This document shows positions 45,039 to 55,928 of a stretch of DNA of 64,000 nucleotides, piece after piece; positions within the stretch are counted from its first letter, which is position 1, and every line of letters starts with the position of its first letter. The notes beneath the pieces are model-generated. The model had not been told where the DNA came from. It saw only the letters and a program-made list of their open reading frames with translations, and did no database searches. The stretch comes from Aspidapion aeneum (taxonomy: Eukaryota; Arthropoda; Insecta; Coleoptera; Brentidae): contig OY755038.1 of assembly GCA_963576565.1 (NCBI GenBank), positions 137,427,624 to 137,491,623 of the forward strand. Reading direction: 5' to 3'. The position numbers and the translations under genes were made by a program.

Positions 45039-48000
45039 GTGGCAGCGTTAGAAAGAAGGTATGGAGACGAACACTTGCGAAATTTACATTGGTCAGAATT
45101 AAATATTCGTCAACAAAGGCCAGGAGAATCATTACAAGAGTATGAAGCAGATATCAGGAGGCTGATGTATTTAGCTTACCCAGAAATGCCAGAAAATTAC
45201 AGAGATCCCTTCACGGTAGATCGCTTTATTAACGGCTTGCGAGACACGGACTTAGCAAAATTACTTCGTCGAGAACGCTTCCATAACAGCAGTGAAGTGT
45301 TGATTCGAGCCCTTGAAATTGAATCATCAAATAATATGTCCAGGCCAAAAGTAAGAGCTGTTTCAATTCAGGAGGGAGAAGAAATGAGCACTGGAGATGA
45401 GGTCAACTTAAAAACGCTAAACCAACTGTTTCAATCACTGATAGAGAAGATTGATTCTTTGAAAGAAAGTAGACGATCCCCTCCAAATGTAAAGTGTTTC
45501 AGATGCGGACATACAGGGCATATTCAACGCGATTGTCGTGTCCAAATGAGGTCTCGCTCACCATCTAGTGGGACAGAGTACCGAAGAAGAGATCAGGAAA
45601 AACTAAAACTAGTCAACGCAGAGGGGCGGGTGTTGGCTAATGGGAATTTAGCCCCCAAAATTTACTCTATCAAGAGCTTAAAACATACTGCTGACAGTCT
45701 TAACATCGACGGACTTATTAATGGAAGAAAAGTTAATATAACAGTAGACACTGGTGCTGCCATATCATTGCTTAAGTTCAAAATTGCAACGAGATATAAA
45801 ATTCGACCAACAGAAAAGAAAATAACACTTAAGACTGTGACTGGAGAATCCGCCGACGTGGTGGGGCAGACAGACATAGACCTACAGCTGGGGGGGTTAA
45901 AGATTCGCCACTCGGTATTAGTTGCAGACATAGAAGACGAATTTATTTTGGGAATGGACCTGATAAGTAAACATGGATTTGCGTTTGATAATAAACTTAA
46001 TACCCTAAGATTTGGGAACGAAGAGTTCATTTTGTCAAATAGTCACATCAATAAAGAACCAATTAAGGTGGTGGCAGTATGCACAACAAGACTAGTCGGT
46101 AACAGTGAGACCATAATTTTTGGGAGGCTGGAAAGTAAAACATCAAGCTGCGTCGGACTCATAAGCCAACAAAACACACCCTTCACCTACCTCGTTGCAA
46201 AATCACTAGTTAAAACCGATAAAGACATCCCGATTAGAGTTGCCAATATTTTCCCAAATAGTGTCAAAATTAATAAGGGGGAGGTGGTAGCATTATTTGA
46301 ACCAGTACAGAAAGTAACAAGATGTGAAGAGCCAACTTCCGAGGATACAAGCAAGTTACCAATGGAGGTACTTCAGCAATTTGAGTCAACTTGGCAACAT
46401 CTCACTCCAGAAGAATTTAGTAAAGCGAGAGAGTTTATAGAAGAACAAAGTAATATCTTCGAAACTAGGAGTAGTTCGGGACGAACAAACCTTATTCAAC
46501 ATGCTATCAACACTGGCGATGCCCAACCGATAAGACAACCCCCAAGAAGACTACCAATGGCCAAGCAAGAAGAAGTTCACAATCTCATTAATAAAATGCT
46601 CAGCGACGGTGTTATTGATGAGTCATCAAGTCCTTGGTCATCTCCTGTGGTGTTGGTCACTAAAAAGGATGGAAGTACTAGATTTTGTGTCGACTACAGG
46701 AAACTTAACGATGTGACCAAGAAAGATAGTTACCCACTGCCAAGAATAGACGACACATTAACAACATTGGCAGGATCATATTGGTTTTCTACTCTTGACC
46801 TGAAAAGTGGGTATTGGCAAGTAGGAATCTTTGAAAGAGATAAAGAGAAGACTGCATTCTCTGCTGGAAGTGGACTTTATCAGTTTAATGTGATGCCATT
46901 TGGCCTGTGCAATGCCCCAGCTACATTTGAAAGACTAATGGAAGTCGTTCTACGAGGCCTTACTTGGAAAACCTGCCTAGTCTATTTGGATGATGTCATA
47001 GTAATGGGGAAATCATTTCAAGATCATCTAGATAATTTACGAGAAGTATTCTCAAGAATCAGGAACGCAAATCTTAAATTGAACTCAAAGAAATGTTTTC
47101 TGTTCCAAGAAAAAGTTGAGTTCCTGGGTCACGTCGTTTCCCGAGAAGGCATCCATACCGACGAAAAGAAGTTACAAGCAATAAAAGAATGGCTTCAACC
47201 TCGTGACAAACATGAATTGAGAAGCTTTTTGGGTCTGTGTACATACTACAGACGATTTGCAGGATTCGCCAAAATAGCGTCTCCATTACATAGACTTACA
47301 GAAGATAAAGCTTCTTACAAATGGAATACCGAATGTGACCAAGCATTTAGAAGACTAAAAGCAGCATTATGTTCTAGTACGATTCTTGCATATCCCATTC
47401 CAAAAGGAAAATTCATATTAGATACTGATGCGAGCAACGATGGATCCCAAGTACAAGATGGAGAAGAACGGGTCATCGAATTTTTCAGCAAGAAGCTATC
47501 CAAACCAGAGAGAAATTATTATGTTACTAGAAAGGAGCTCCTAGCCATAGTTAAATCCGTAGATCACTTTCACAAATATCTCTACGGACAAGAGTTTCTG
47601 ATTAGAACGGATCATGCTGCGTTACAGTGGCTCATGAAAATGAAGCAACCTGAGGGGCAAGTCCCGAGATGGATAGAAAAGCTACAACAGTACCATTATC
47701 AAATTAAGCACCGAGCGGGAAGGGTGCAAAATAATGCAGATGCATTGTCCAGAAGACCTTGCCCTGAGGATTGTAAACATTGCAGGAAAATTGACCAGAA
47801 AGAAGGAATTACCTACGTGCGCCAGATAAAGTTAGAACCAGATGAAGAATGGATGTCGGCTTCGATTAGAACCACACAACTTAACGACAAAGATGTAGGA
47901 CCTATCTTGCGATTGAAAGAAGAAAACAAGCCACGGCCATCATGGCAAGATATCGCAAACCAAGGGGTGATACTCAAATCACTGTGGGCACAATGGGATT

Positions 48001-49169
48001 CACTGATAGTAGAGGAAAACATCCTTAAACGTGCCTGGGAAAGTGCCGATGGCCTTACTGTGGTTAATCAAGTAGTGGTTCCTAGGAGCATGGTAGACAA
48101 TATAATGGCCGAATGCCATGGTGGAAAATCAGGCGCGCACCTAGGCATAAATAAAACCATAGACAAAATTCGAAACCGATTTTATTGGGTCAATTACTTT
48201 CAAGATGTGAAAAACTGGTGCCGCCGATGTTCGACTTGTGCAGCCAGCCAAGGTCCCAAAACAAGGTCCAGAGGTCAAATGAAACAATATAACGTAGGTC
48301 TACCATTCGAACGCATTGGTATTGATGTGGCCGGACCATTTCCAGAAACTAAAAAAGGCAACAAATATATCCTTGTTGTCATGGATTACTTTAGCAAATG
48401 GCCAGAAGTTTTTGCTTTGCCTAACCAAGAGGCCACTACAGTTGCGGAAGTTCTGGTAAATGATGTTTTCAGCCGATTTGGCATTCCTTTGGAACTACAT
48501 TCAGATCAAGGAAGAAACTTTGAATCAAAGCTCTTCCAGAATCTCTGTGACCTTTTAGGAATACATAAAACACGGACTACGGCTTTACATCCGCAGTCAG
48601 ATGGCATGGTTGAAAGATTTAATAAAACAATAGAAGAACATCTGTGCAAAGTTGTTGATGAGCACCAAACAGATTGGGACCAATATATTCCATTGTTTTT
48701 GATGGCCTATAGAACCGCCATTCACAATACGACAGGAGCTACTCCATCTAGTATCCTGTTTGGTAGAGAACTGCGTTTACCATGTGATATCATGTTTGGT
48801 TCACCTGAAGAAGAACACTTAGAGATTAATGACTATGTCGAACGTTTAAGGCAAAAGCTGCACTATATCCATGAAGTGGTTAGAGAGCGAATAGAAATAG
48901 CCAGTGACCGCATGAAAGCGAGATATGACCTGAAAGCAAACTCTTCAGGGTTCAAAGAGAATGATCAAGTCTGGCTATACAATCCTCAACGCAAGAAAGG
49001 AAGATCACCTAAGTTGACACCACCATGGGAAGGGCCTTATAAAGTTGTTAAGAGAATTAATGATGTAGTCTACCGAATCCAGAAAAGCCCGAAGTCCAAG
49101 ATGAAAGTTGTTCATCTAGACAGACTAAAACCTTACCTGGGAAATGTTGATCAAGGCGATCAAACCTGA
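45039..49169 (+). CDS. Gypsy gag C-terminus plus pol polyprotein, 1376 codons
   Basis: Domains by residue: rest of the gag capsid (1-90; RRLMYLAYPEMP, DRFINGLRD), CCHC zinc knuckle CFRCGHTGHIQRDC (153-166), retropepsin VDTGAAISLL (Asp 237), RT with YLDD at 649-652, RNase H from ~790 (DTDASNDG, RTDHAALQWL), integrase HHCC zinc finger (~1026-1070), DDE core (Asp ~1094 in IDVAGPF, Asp ~1153 in HSDQGRNF, Glu ~1191 in MVERFNK) and a GPY/F module (~1330). No chromodomain. Compared with the - strand copies, five residues (IGAVL) are missing after DASNDG in RNase H, an in-frame deletion that probably harms that domain. The M at 45039 is only the first Met after the gag stop; gag and pol share one frame. 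Confidence 0.95.
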   Translation: MAALERRYGDEHLRNLHWSELNIRQQRPGESLQEYEADIRRLMYLAYPEMPENYRDPFTVDRFINGLRDTDLAKLLRRERFHNSSEVLIRALEIESSNNMSRPKVRAVSIQEGEEMSTGDEVNLKTLNQLFQSLIEKIDSLKESRRSPPNVKCFRCGHTGHIQRDCRVQMRSRSPSSGTEYRRRDQEKLKLVNAEGRVLANGNLAPKIYSIKSLKHTADSLNIDGLINGRKVNITVDTGAAISLLKFKIATRYKIRPTEKKITLKTVTGESADVVGQTDIDLQLGGLKIRHSVLVADIEDEFILGMDLISKHGFAFDNKLNTLRFGNEEFILSNSHINKEPIKVVAVCTTRLVGNSETIIFGRLESKTSSCVGLISQQNTPFTYLVAKSLVKTDKDIPIRVANIFPNSVKINKGEVVALFEPVQKVTRCEEPTSEDTSKLPMEVLQQFESTWQHLTPEEFSKAREFIEEQSNIFETRSSSGRTNLIQHAINTGDAQPIRQPPRRLPMAKQEEVHNLINKMLSDGVIDESSSPWSSPVVLVTKKDGSTRFCVDYRKLNDVTKKDSYPLPRIDDTLTTLAGSYWFSTLDLKSGYWQVGIFERDKEKTAFSAGSGLYQFNVMPFGLCNAPATFERLMEVVLRGLTWKTCLVYLDDVIVMGKSFQDHLDNLREVFSRIRNANLKLNSKKCFLFQEKVEFLGHVVSREGIHTDEKKLQAIKEWLQPRDKHELRSFLGLCTYYRRFAGFAKIASPLHRLTEDKASYKWNTECDQAFRRLKAALCSSTILAYPIPKGKFILDTDASNDGSQVQDGEERVIEFFSKKLSKPERNYYVTRKELLAIVKSVDHFHKYLYGQEFLIRTDHAALQWLMKMKQPEGQVPRWIEKLQQYHYQIKHRAGRVQNNADALSRRPCPEDCKHCRKIDQKEGITYVRQIKLEPDEEWMSASIRTTQLNDKDVGPILRLKEENKPRPSWQDIANQGVILKSLWAQWDSLIVEENILKRAWESADGLTVVNQVVVPRSMVDNIMAECHGGKSGAHLGINKTIDKIRNRFYWVNYFQDVKNWCRRCSTCAASQGPKTRSRGQMKQYNVGLPFERIGIDVAGPFPETKKGNKYILVVMDYFSKWPEVFALPNQEATTVAEVLVNDVFSRFGIPLELHSDQGRNFESKLFQNLCDLLGIHKTRTTALHPQSDGMVERFNKTIEEHLCKVVDEHQTDWDQYIPLFLMAYRTAIHNTTGATPSSILFGRELRLPCDIMFGSPEEEHLEINDYVERLRQKLHYIHEVVRERIEIASDRMKARYDLKANSSGFKENDQVWLYNPQRKKGRSPKLTPPWEGPYKVVKRINDVVYRIQKSPKSKMKVVHLDRLKPYLGNVDQGDQT

Positions 49170-49181
49170 AGAGGAGGATAG
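49168..49181 (+). promoter_or_regulatory. Polypurine tract
   Basis: GAAGAGGAGGATAG immediately before the 3' LTR, overlapping the pol stop codon; primer for plus-strand synthesis in LTR elements. Confidence 0.85.
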
Positions 49182-49576
49182 TGTTACAAATTTAAGTATT
49201 TAAATTTTATAGTTAGAATTAATTTAGGTTTAGTGTAGTATTAGGTTGACGTATTTTATGGTTGTATTCTTAATCTAGGTTTTAGTTGCGTTATCTGTGA
49301 CAAACTGGTATGCGAAAGTCTAGAAAAGGGCTGGAATGATTGCGAATCGAACAAGGATGGAAGGGTTCTAGAATAGTAGGCAGCCCTCATATATAAGGCC
49401 GGACGTCGTGCATCAGTCAGTCAGTCACAGATAACATACTGTAGTGGTCGTGAGATATTAGTGGTGAATTATTAGTAAGTTGGAGTGCGTGTTTTTGTAC
49501 ATAATTTGTGGAAATAAATTGACGTATCGTTTTCAACAATTGCGAGTTTTTAATTTGTCGTTGTGAACCCGTAACA
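49182..49576 (+). mobile_element. 3' LTR
   Basis: 395 bp, differing from the 5' LTR at two positions by my reading. Followed by ATAC, the target duplication. Confidence 0.95.
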
Positions 49577-50516
49577 ATACGATTTGAAATCATGTAAAAA
49601 ATCATGGTGAGAATTGATTATTCTTTAAAGATTATAAGCGAAATTTGCCGCCATCTTAAAAGTTAAGATGTCGGACAGAACCATACTTGACCCTTCAAAG
49701 AGGCAACTTTATTTTTATTTTTCGAAAATGTTTTAGTTTTTTTTAATCTAAAGAAAAGCACTACTTTTTTCCCGCTTGACAAGGTACAAAGTACTAAAAT
49801 CGGTAAAGTGCTTCTTAAGAAAGCTGATTTTGTTTTAAACATTATTTTACAAATTTTACGATTGTATTTCATCAAGTATGATTCTGTCCGACATCTTAAT
49901 ATCTAAGATGGCGAAAAATTTTGATTACAATCTTTAAAGGGCAATCAACTCTCACCACGATTTTTTCATTTCACTAAAATCGGTTTAGTAATAACGAATT
50001 TATAAGGAAATTAATGCAGACAGGATTGGCAATGCAATCGTATAATCTAAAAATATGGTTGAAACAAAAATAGATTTTTTGAGAACCATCACACGGATTT
50101 TACCCATTTGTACCTCGTTGTGTGGAGGAAAAGTAGTGCTTTTCTATAAAATAAAAAAAACCAAAACATTTTCGGAAAATAAGAATAAACACGCACATCT
50201 TAAATTTTAAATCGCTTCAGTATTAATGAACTTATAAGGAAATAAATGCAGACATGATTGGCAATCGTATAATATGCAAAACAATGGTTGAAACAAAAAA
50301 AAATTAAAACCACTAAACCAATTTAAAAAAATAATTAAAACATGTTCGCAACACAAAAATAAACGAGCATCTTTGAAGGGTACATTTTAATTTCGTCCGT
50401 CATCTTGGATTTTAGGATAGCGAACAAAAAAATATATTAAGTTAGAACACTGATTACTTCTCTGCCAACTGCAGTTTGTCCCATTAAAATCGATTGTATA
50501 GTTCAAAAGTTATAAT

Positions 50517-52541
50517 AAATAATTAATAATTAAATCTGGATGTAAGAAAAATACTTTTTAGTTCTTTTTAGCTCATTTTCCAAATACAGTTTTACATAAT
50601 GAATGGTAGTTGAGTCTTGAGTTAATAAAATAAAGTTAAAATTTATATTTTAATTCCCGCAAGGCCGTGAGGACATCTTGAAAAAAAATTAAAAAAATAT
50701 TATTAATTGTGTGAGATTAGGTACAGCTGATCTAAAAAAAACTGAAAAGACTCTTTTTTAAAGGACTTTTTCGAAAATTTGAGCAGTCTATTCTAAACCA
50801 CCATCAGCTTTATCAAAACGTCAGTATGTTAACAATATCAAAACTGTCAATGACAAGTAAAAAAATAATACCATTGTCATCAGTTACAGAACAATAAATA
50901 CATAAACATGGTAAAATTGTTACTAGTTGGAAAATGGTTAGTCCATTTCAGCGGTAGCCCCGAATTTTAACATAAGCCGAACAAGAGTTTGATCAATAAA
51001 TAAAATATGGATAAAAGAAAACCACTTGAAAGGAAACAAGTACGGTTTGGCAGTGGTAATCTGATGGGGAAGAGAGACAAAAAATAGAGATGGAAAATGC
51101 AAAAATATTATACGGGGACACCTTCTATGTTTACTAATTTTACATATGTTTTATATAGGGAAAATTTTTACTTTAAAGTATTTAGTCGTGCACCCGGTAA
51201 GTGAAGCCAAGACGGCATTTTTATTGCATTTTGTATTGTTTGGGATCACGTACGTATTGAATTTTAATGAGCCTCGCTTAAAAACTACCTTTCAGAGGCG
51301 TAGATGTAAGCAACAGCATTAAATTAAAATACATTGTGGGTCTTAGACGGCATTCTTTAACCACTTGCTACAAAATGATTGTTCACATCACAATCTTAAA
51401 TTTAATTTTTAGAAGCTACGAAAGCCGAATTTCCTTTACTAAGTGTCGGGTTCACGAAAACCTCAACCGACTCTTGCTGCTCTGCATTTCCAAAGTAGAA
51501 TAAATGTATACGCTATTAAAGTTACTTACCTTATCTTTGGAGATGTTTGAAAATAATATATTTTTTTAAGAAATCCTATTTTTTAATGTTAGAAAAACAT
51601 GTCTTATTCACTGGTAAGAAAACATTATTATTTTAACGTTCGAATTTTTTTTTTCAAAAACATTCCGTCTTTGGTCTTTTTTTTTATCAATGTTATTAGA
51701 AAAACAAGATTATTTTTGTAACGTCAGAGAACGGGTTATTAATCTCGTTTTTCACTCTGAATATAACTTTAAAACTAACATCCAACTTAACGTTATGTTT
51801 TTCAATTAAACATTATTTTGACGTTATAAAAATGTTTTTGTGTTAAGTGGGTATACTAATATGTACACAAAGTTTCTATAACTATTATAATTTATCTTAG
51901 CTATAAAATAAATAGTTCTTTCGAATAACAAGGCCCGAAAAGATAAAAAACCTAGTTGTAGACAAGAGCCAATGGAGCCACCCTATTATCTACAACAAAA
52001 GACTTACAGAGACACTGTTAAGTAGAGAGGCCCATAGTTTGTGTTCTCTGTAATTTACACCTTTTGCGCCGGGGACCAAGTCAGCAGGTGATCCGGTAAA
52101 TAATTACATAAGACGGAGAGACGGAGACACTCAGGCGCAATGGTCCAAACCCATAGATTTTAAGACCCAACCGAAAGTAATAACCCGCCAGTGGTGACCG
52201 ATGCAAAGAAAAACCTAATTCGAAAAGCCAACCCGGAGCCAAGCGACCTCGCGCCCAATTACATTTGTTAAAGTTAGCCACCAATGGCCTTGCTACGACG
52301 ATTGTTCAAAGTCTCTCGTAGTAGGGGAAAGGGGAGCAAAATGAGGTACGGGGGTAAAACGAGGTACCACAGTTTTAGGTAACTGCATAAGAATAAAATC
52401 TCTTAATATCAGATGTTTTATCCCCATGACTGGTTCAACTCTCTGCAATATGATCGGTGCGGGTCGGCTGATGAGTATGCAAAATTAGAGGACCGCAGTT
52501 TGTAGAGTAGTAGTAGAGCTTTGGGAATTGGTCAGCTTACA
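50517..52541. other. No gene recognised
   Basis: AT-rich, no supported coding region. 52020-52260 is richer in G+C (GCGCCGGGGACCAAG, ACGGAGAGACGGAGAC, CCTCGCGCCCAATTAC) and could be a fragment of a dispersed element or exon I cannot identify. 52330-52375 has AAATGAGGTACGGGGG and AAACGAGGTACCAC as a short near-duplication. Confidence 0.5.
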
Positions 52542-52939
52542 CAAACATCCACCAGATGAAAAAAATACAAAATAGATAAATTAATTGAATCACATGGCCA
52601 CGTGACCCTAAGAACACCACCATATATGTGTGAGCTGAATCCAATTGAACTGGCATGGGCATTTTTGAAAAATTTCATAAGAAGTAGAAACACAACCGGC
52701 GAATTTATGATCAAGCGTTTACGGGAATTATTGGAAGAGGGTATAAAATCTATGGACTCTATGGACTATTATGAAATAATTTTGTACGGCATGTGATTGA
52801 TATTGAAAATAAATATTGGGAAACTGACAAATATATGGAAGAAGTCCCAGAAAAAATAAGAATCAGGCTTCGGGAAGACTCTGATGATGCTGAAGACGAT
52901 GATGATTCAGATTTAGAAACTGAAATTTCTATTGAATAA
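52542..52939 (+). pseudogene. Tc1/IS630-type (DDE_3) transposase, C-terminal relic
   Basis: The frame gives KIDKLIESHGHVTLRTPPYM then CELNPIELAWAFLKNFIRSR, the typical ending of a DDE/D transposase: a proline-rich strand, the LNPIE motif whose Glu is the last catalytic residue, and a Trp-containing helix. A one-base shift near 52780-52790 moves the reading into a second frame (VRHVIDIENKYWE, then RIRLREDSDDAEDDD), the acidic tail usual for these proteins. The N-terminal two thirds are missing or unrecognisable and the frameshift makes it non-functional. Family placement is by motif only. Confidence 0.78.
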
Positions 52940-53092
52940 TATATTTTTTTAAATAAGTCACCTGACCTGACCTATAGTACAAAAAATCGGCTCTTTTTAA
53001 GGGCAAATTTTTTTTTAAAGAATTCGTATAATAAAGTTTAAAACAAATATATAAACCGTAAGTATAATGTATACTTATATACAGGAAAAAAA

Positions 53093-53326
53093 ATGTTTTT
53101 ACTGTTTGTAGTTCATAATGAAAATAGTTATTTCGGGAAGATCAGGCGCTACTTCGAGTACACTAAAATGACCTTTTCGAGAGAGCAAAGAATGCAAACA
53201 TTTTTTCACAGTCTCTACGCAGCTAAGCACCCATTTACCGTAGAATTCAATCAACAAACCTCAGGCGCCGAACTGCAGCAAAAAAGATCAAACTTACTTT
53301 TCAAATGTCTTATTTGCCAAAGCTAA
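53093..53326 (+). pseudogene. Possible transposase N-terminal fragment
   Basis: 77 codons. The part from MTFSREQRMQTFFHSLYAAK resembles the first helix of helix-turn-helix regions in insect Tc1/mariner-type transposases (a T-F-S-x-E-Q-R start followed by a Y...K helix), and the following FNQQTSGAELQQKRSNL would be the second helix. It lies ~150 bp after the transposase C-terminal relic but in the wrong order for the same gene, so it would be a separate copy. Weak resemblance only. Confidence 0.25.
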
Positions 53327-53439
53327 TAAAAATATTCAATTCAAAATTTAATTTAATTTAACAGACACACATTTTATTTATTCTATAAATATGCAAAAGG
53401 AAATAAACAGTCCTCTTATTGGATGTCATAACACTACTA

Positions 53440-53970
<531 letters not shown>

Positions 53971-53976
53971 TTAACA

Positions 53977-54029
53977 TAACCTAACCTATTTGATATAACA
54001 ATCTAAGATAACCTAACCTAACCTTACCT
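53977..54029. repeat. Interstitial CCTAA telomere-like repeats
   Basis: TAACCTAACCT at 53977-53987 and TAACCTAACCTAACC at 54009-54023, separated by an AT spacer. CCTAA is the complement of the common insect telomere unit TTAGG. The patch is too short and degenerate to be a telomere; it may mark an old break repair or simply be chance in AT-rich DNA. Confidence 0.55.
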
Positions 54030-54186
54030 CACCCCATCTTTTTCGAAGCGATGAGTTTGTAGAGTGGAAAGAGCGAGAGCTACAGTTCGTCAATTAATAA
54101 AAAAAAACTTCTACACTTAGACCATATACTTGTCTCACGCACTCGTGATTTCTGGATTAATTGAAATAAGTTGGAACACCCTGTAT

Positions 54187-54456
54187 ATATTTTTATACGA
54201 CTACCACAGTAAATGAGCTTTTCCGTACGGCAATCTCGTTGTGAAAATGGTTTTACTCTTTAATTAATTTTCATTATCCTTGCGCACGCTTCTTTGATTT
54301 ACTACATTTTTTATTTATTCTGTCAAAAAGTTGATATGTGAAATATGGCAAGCGGGCTAAGCTGCACAGCAAAAATGTGCTAACATTTTCCAAAAATGTT
54401 TGATAAATAGGAAAAGGTACGATTAGGGTTTCTTATTTGTAGTCGTATAAAAATAT
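54187..54456. mobile_element. MITE-like element, 18-bp perfect terminal inverted repeats
   Basis: ATATTTTTATACGACTAC (54187-54204) and its exact reverse complement (54439-54456) enclose 234 bp of non-coding DNA. GGAACACCCTGTATAT lies just outside the left end, a sequence often seen at insect inverted-repeat elements, so the true edge may be a little further out. No coding capacity; superfamily unknown. Confidence 0.6.
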
Positions 54457-55737
54457 AGTAAAAAAGTCGTTTGAAATCCTCTTTGCACACTCGTTTGACT
54501 TGCGGACCTCGCCCTTGCCTGAGTCCACGAATTTATCTCGGTCGTGTGCAAAAACTAGTTTTCAAAACTTGTTGTTTAATATAGTATTTTTAAATTATTT
54601 TTAGTTTTTATATATTATATATATGCTTTAATAGTCTGGAAACATTTTTTTAAATCATGTAATTAAAAGCAGTTAATTAAAAAAATATATATATTTGTTA
54701 ATTTTTAAACTTATAAATTCTTTTTTGAAAAGCGCTTTAACATTTTATTTAAAAATGAATGTTTTTACAGAATAAAGAAAGTTATTTTGGTTTATTTCAA
54801 TATTTTGATTTTTTTGAGACAATTATGGTTTTTTGACAGGATTACTTAGTGGAACTTATCTATGTGAAAGATTTTAATTTTATCATAAAAGAATAAATAA
54901 AAGAATACTGAAATTCCTGAACATAGCAAACCAACACTGTAAAAGCAAAAACAGTACTAAGTCTGGGAAAACATAAACAAAAAGTTAGTTCTTACCTACC
55001 AAAAATCTTATCAGGATATTTGTTCCTAATCCTATATATAGTGTGCCCGATAAGTTCCAGGACCCTTAAATATTTTGAAAACCAGCAGTTTTTTAGAAAA
55101 AGGTGTTTAGTACATAACTTCTAGGGATTAAATCCTTCTACCCAACTGTGACCTTGGTTATGATCTTGAAATATAATTTATAATCCAATAACCAAACAAA
55201 CTTCAAGATTTGTTTAATTTCATTAAATTCAGTTCTCTTTGCCTGTTTAAGAAATATTTTGGTCACAGCCGAATAACCATTCCAAAACGGCCACCGGCCA
55301 CGTGTTTGAGGACAAATTTTAGTGAGTGTGGCCGACTCTCTTCCGTTTAAAGCTAGCCGTTGATTTTGAATAAAGCACTTCAATAATTGGTATATAACCT
55401 TAAAAAATGTTGTTATGGGAATATGCGTTTATTAATATTTTTGTAGAAACCCAAAATAAAGCGCCAAACCCCTCTTTATTTCTATCGGACTCCTTGATCT
55501 GTCGAAATTCACGGAGAAGCCCAGAGCGTTTCTAACAAATTTCGGACCAATAATACAGATCTTCTTTCCGTTTTAACGCAAACGCACAATGATCAGTTTT
55601 TGGAAGAATATGTGAGGAAAACAACTACAAACTGTTTATTTGTACCCATTCTTTATGGTTTTCAAAACTATTATCCATTAGCAAAAATTTCAAGACAATA
55701 TTGGTTACCTATCAAACAAAGAATTTAATAAAATTTA
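54457..55737. other. No gene recognised
   Basis: AT-rich sequence. An 81-codon - strand frame (55138-55383, with RGRWPFWNGYSAVTK) has a less biased composition than its surroundings but no recognisable domain; it could be a transposon remnant. GTGTGCCCGATAAGTTCC near 55038 resembles another small-element edge. Confidence 0.45.
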
Positions 55738-55928
55738 AAAAAAAACACCCAACTGCTAGTCGCAGTACAAAATTGATATACCTATAAAGTACGACATGCT
55801 TCAACTTTTAGTTTTGATGCCCAAAGCGCACTTACGAAATTATACAATTTTGTATTTTCATGACTCAGTTTATTGGGTAATTTTGTACCCAGTAGTTACA
55901 AGTAGATTTAGCAGTTGGGTGTTTTTTT
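55738..55928. mobile_element. 191-bp MITE, 19-bp terminal inverted repeats
   Basis: AAAAAAACACCCAACTGCT (55738-55756) faces AGCAGTTGGGTGTTTTTTT (55910-55928), exact reverse complements. Subterminal GTACAAAATTG and ATTTTGTACCC also pair loosely. No coding capacity. The A-rich surroundings prevent a clear target-duplication call. Confidence 0.7.

Larger units (their letters stand above)
42951..49576 (+). mobile_element. Complete Ty3/gypsy LTR retrotransposon, 6,626 bp
   Basis: Both LTRs are 395 bp with TGTTAC...GTAACA ends, flanked by the 4-bp duplication ATAC (42947-42950 and 49577-49580). The order is LTR, tRNA-Leu-type primer site, leader with ~113-bp repeats, gag, zinc knuckle, protease, RT, RNase H, integrase, purine tract, LTR, which is the Ty3/gypsy order. 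There is no env frame and no chromodomain. I count two differences between the LTRs (t/a in AGAATT(T/A)ATTT and a/g in CTAG(A/G)TTTT), so the insertion is recent. It is inserted in the left arm of foldback element 2. Confidence 0.95.
41969..50516. mobile_element. Foldback element 2, ~1.9 kb without the inserted gypsy
   Basis: The left arm (41969-42950 plus 49581 to ~49865) and right arm (~49866-50516) are inverted copies: the left end ATTATAACTTTTGAACTATA and the right end TATAGTTCAAAAGTTATAAT face each other, and the next ~180 bp also match in reverse. The arms consist of ~340-bp degenerate tandem units; the left arm has about 3.5 units and the right about two. The gypsy element at 42951-49576 sits in the left arm with ATAC on both sides. 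No coding sequence of its own; non-autonomous foldback or MITE-like. I could not identify a target duplication. Confidence 0.78.

Noticed and set aside
45662..46030. 122-codon - strand frame inside gypsy pol
   Set aside because: Antisense of the protease region; no splice, start or domain support.
49170..49181. Possible env gene downstream of gypsy pol
   Set aside because: Only 12 bases separate the pol stop from the 3' LTR, so there is no room for env.
52081..52284. 67-codon - strand frame in the GC-richer patch
   Set aside because: No domain or splice support; composition alone keeps it open.
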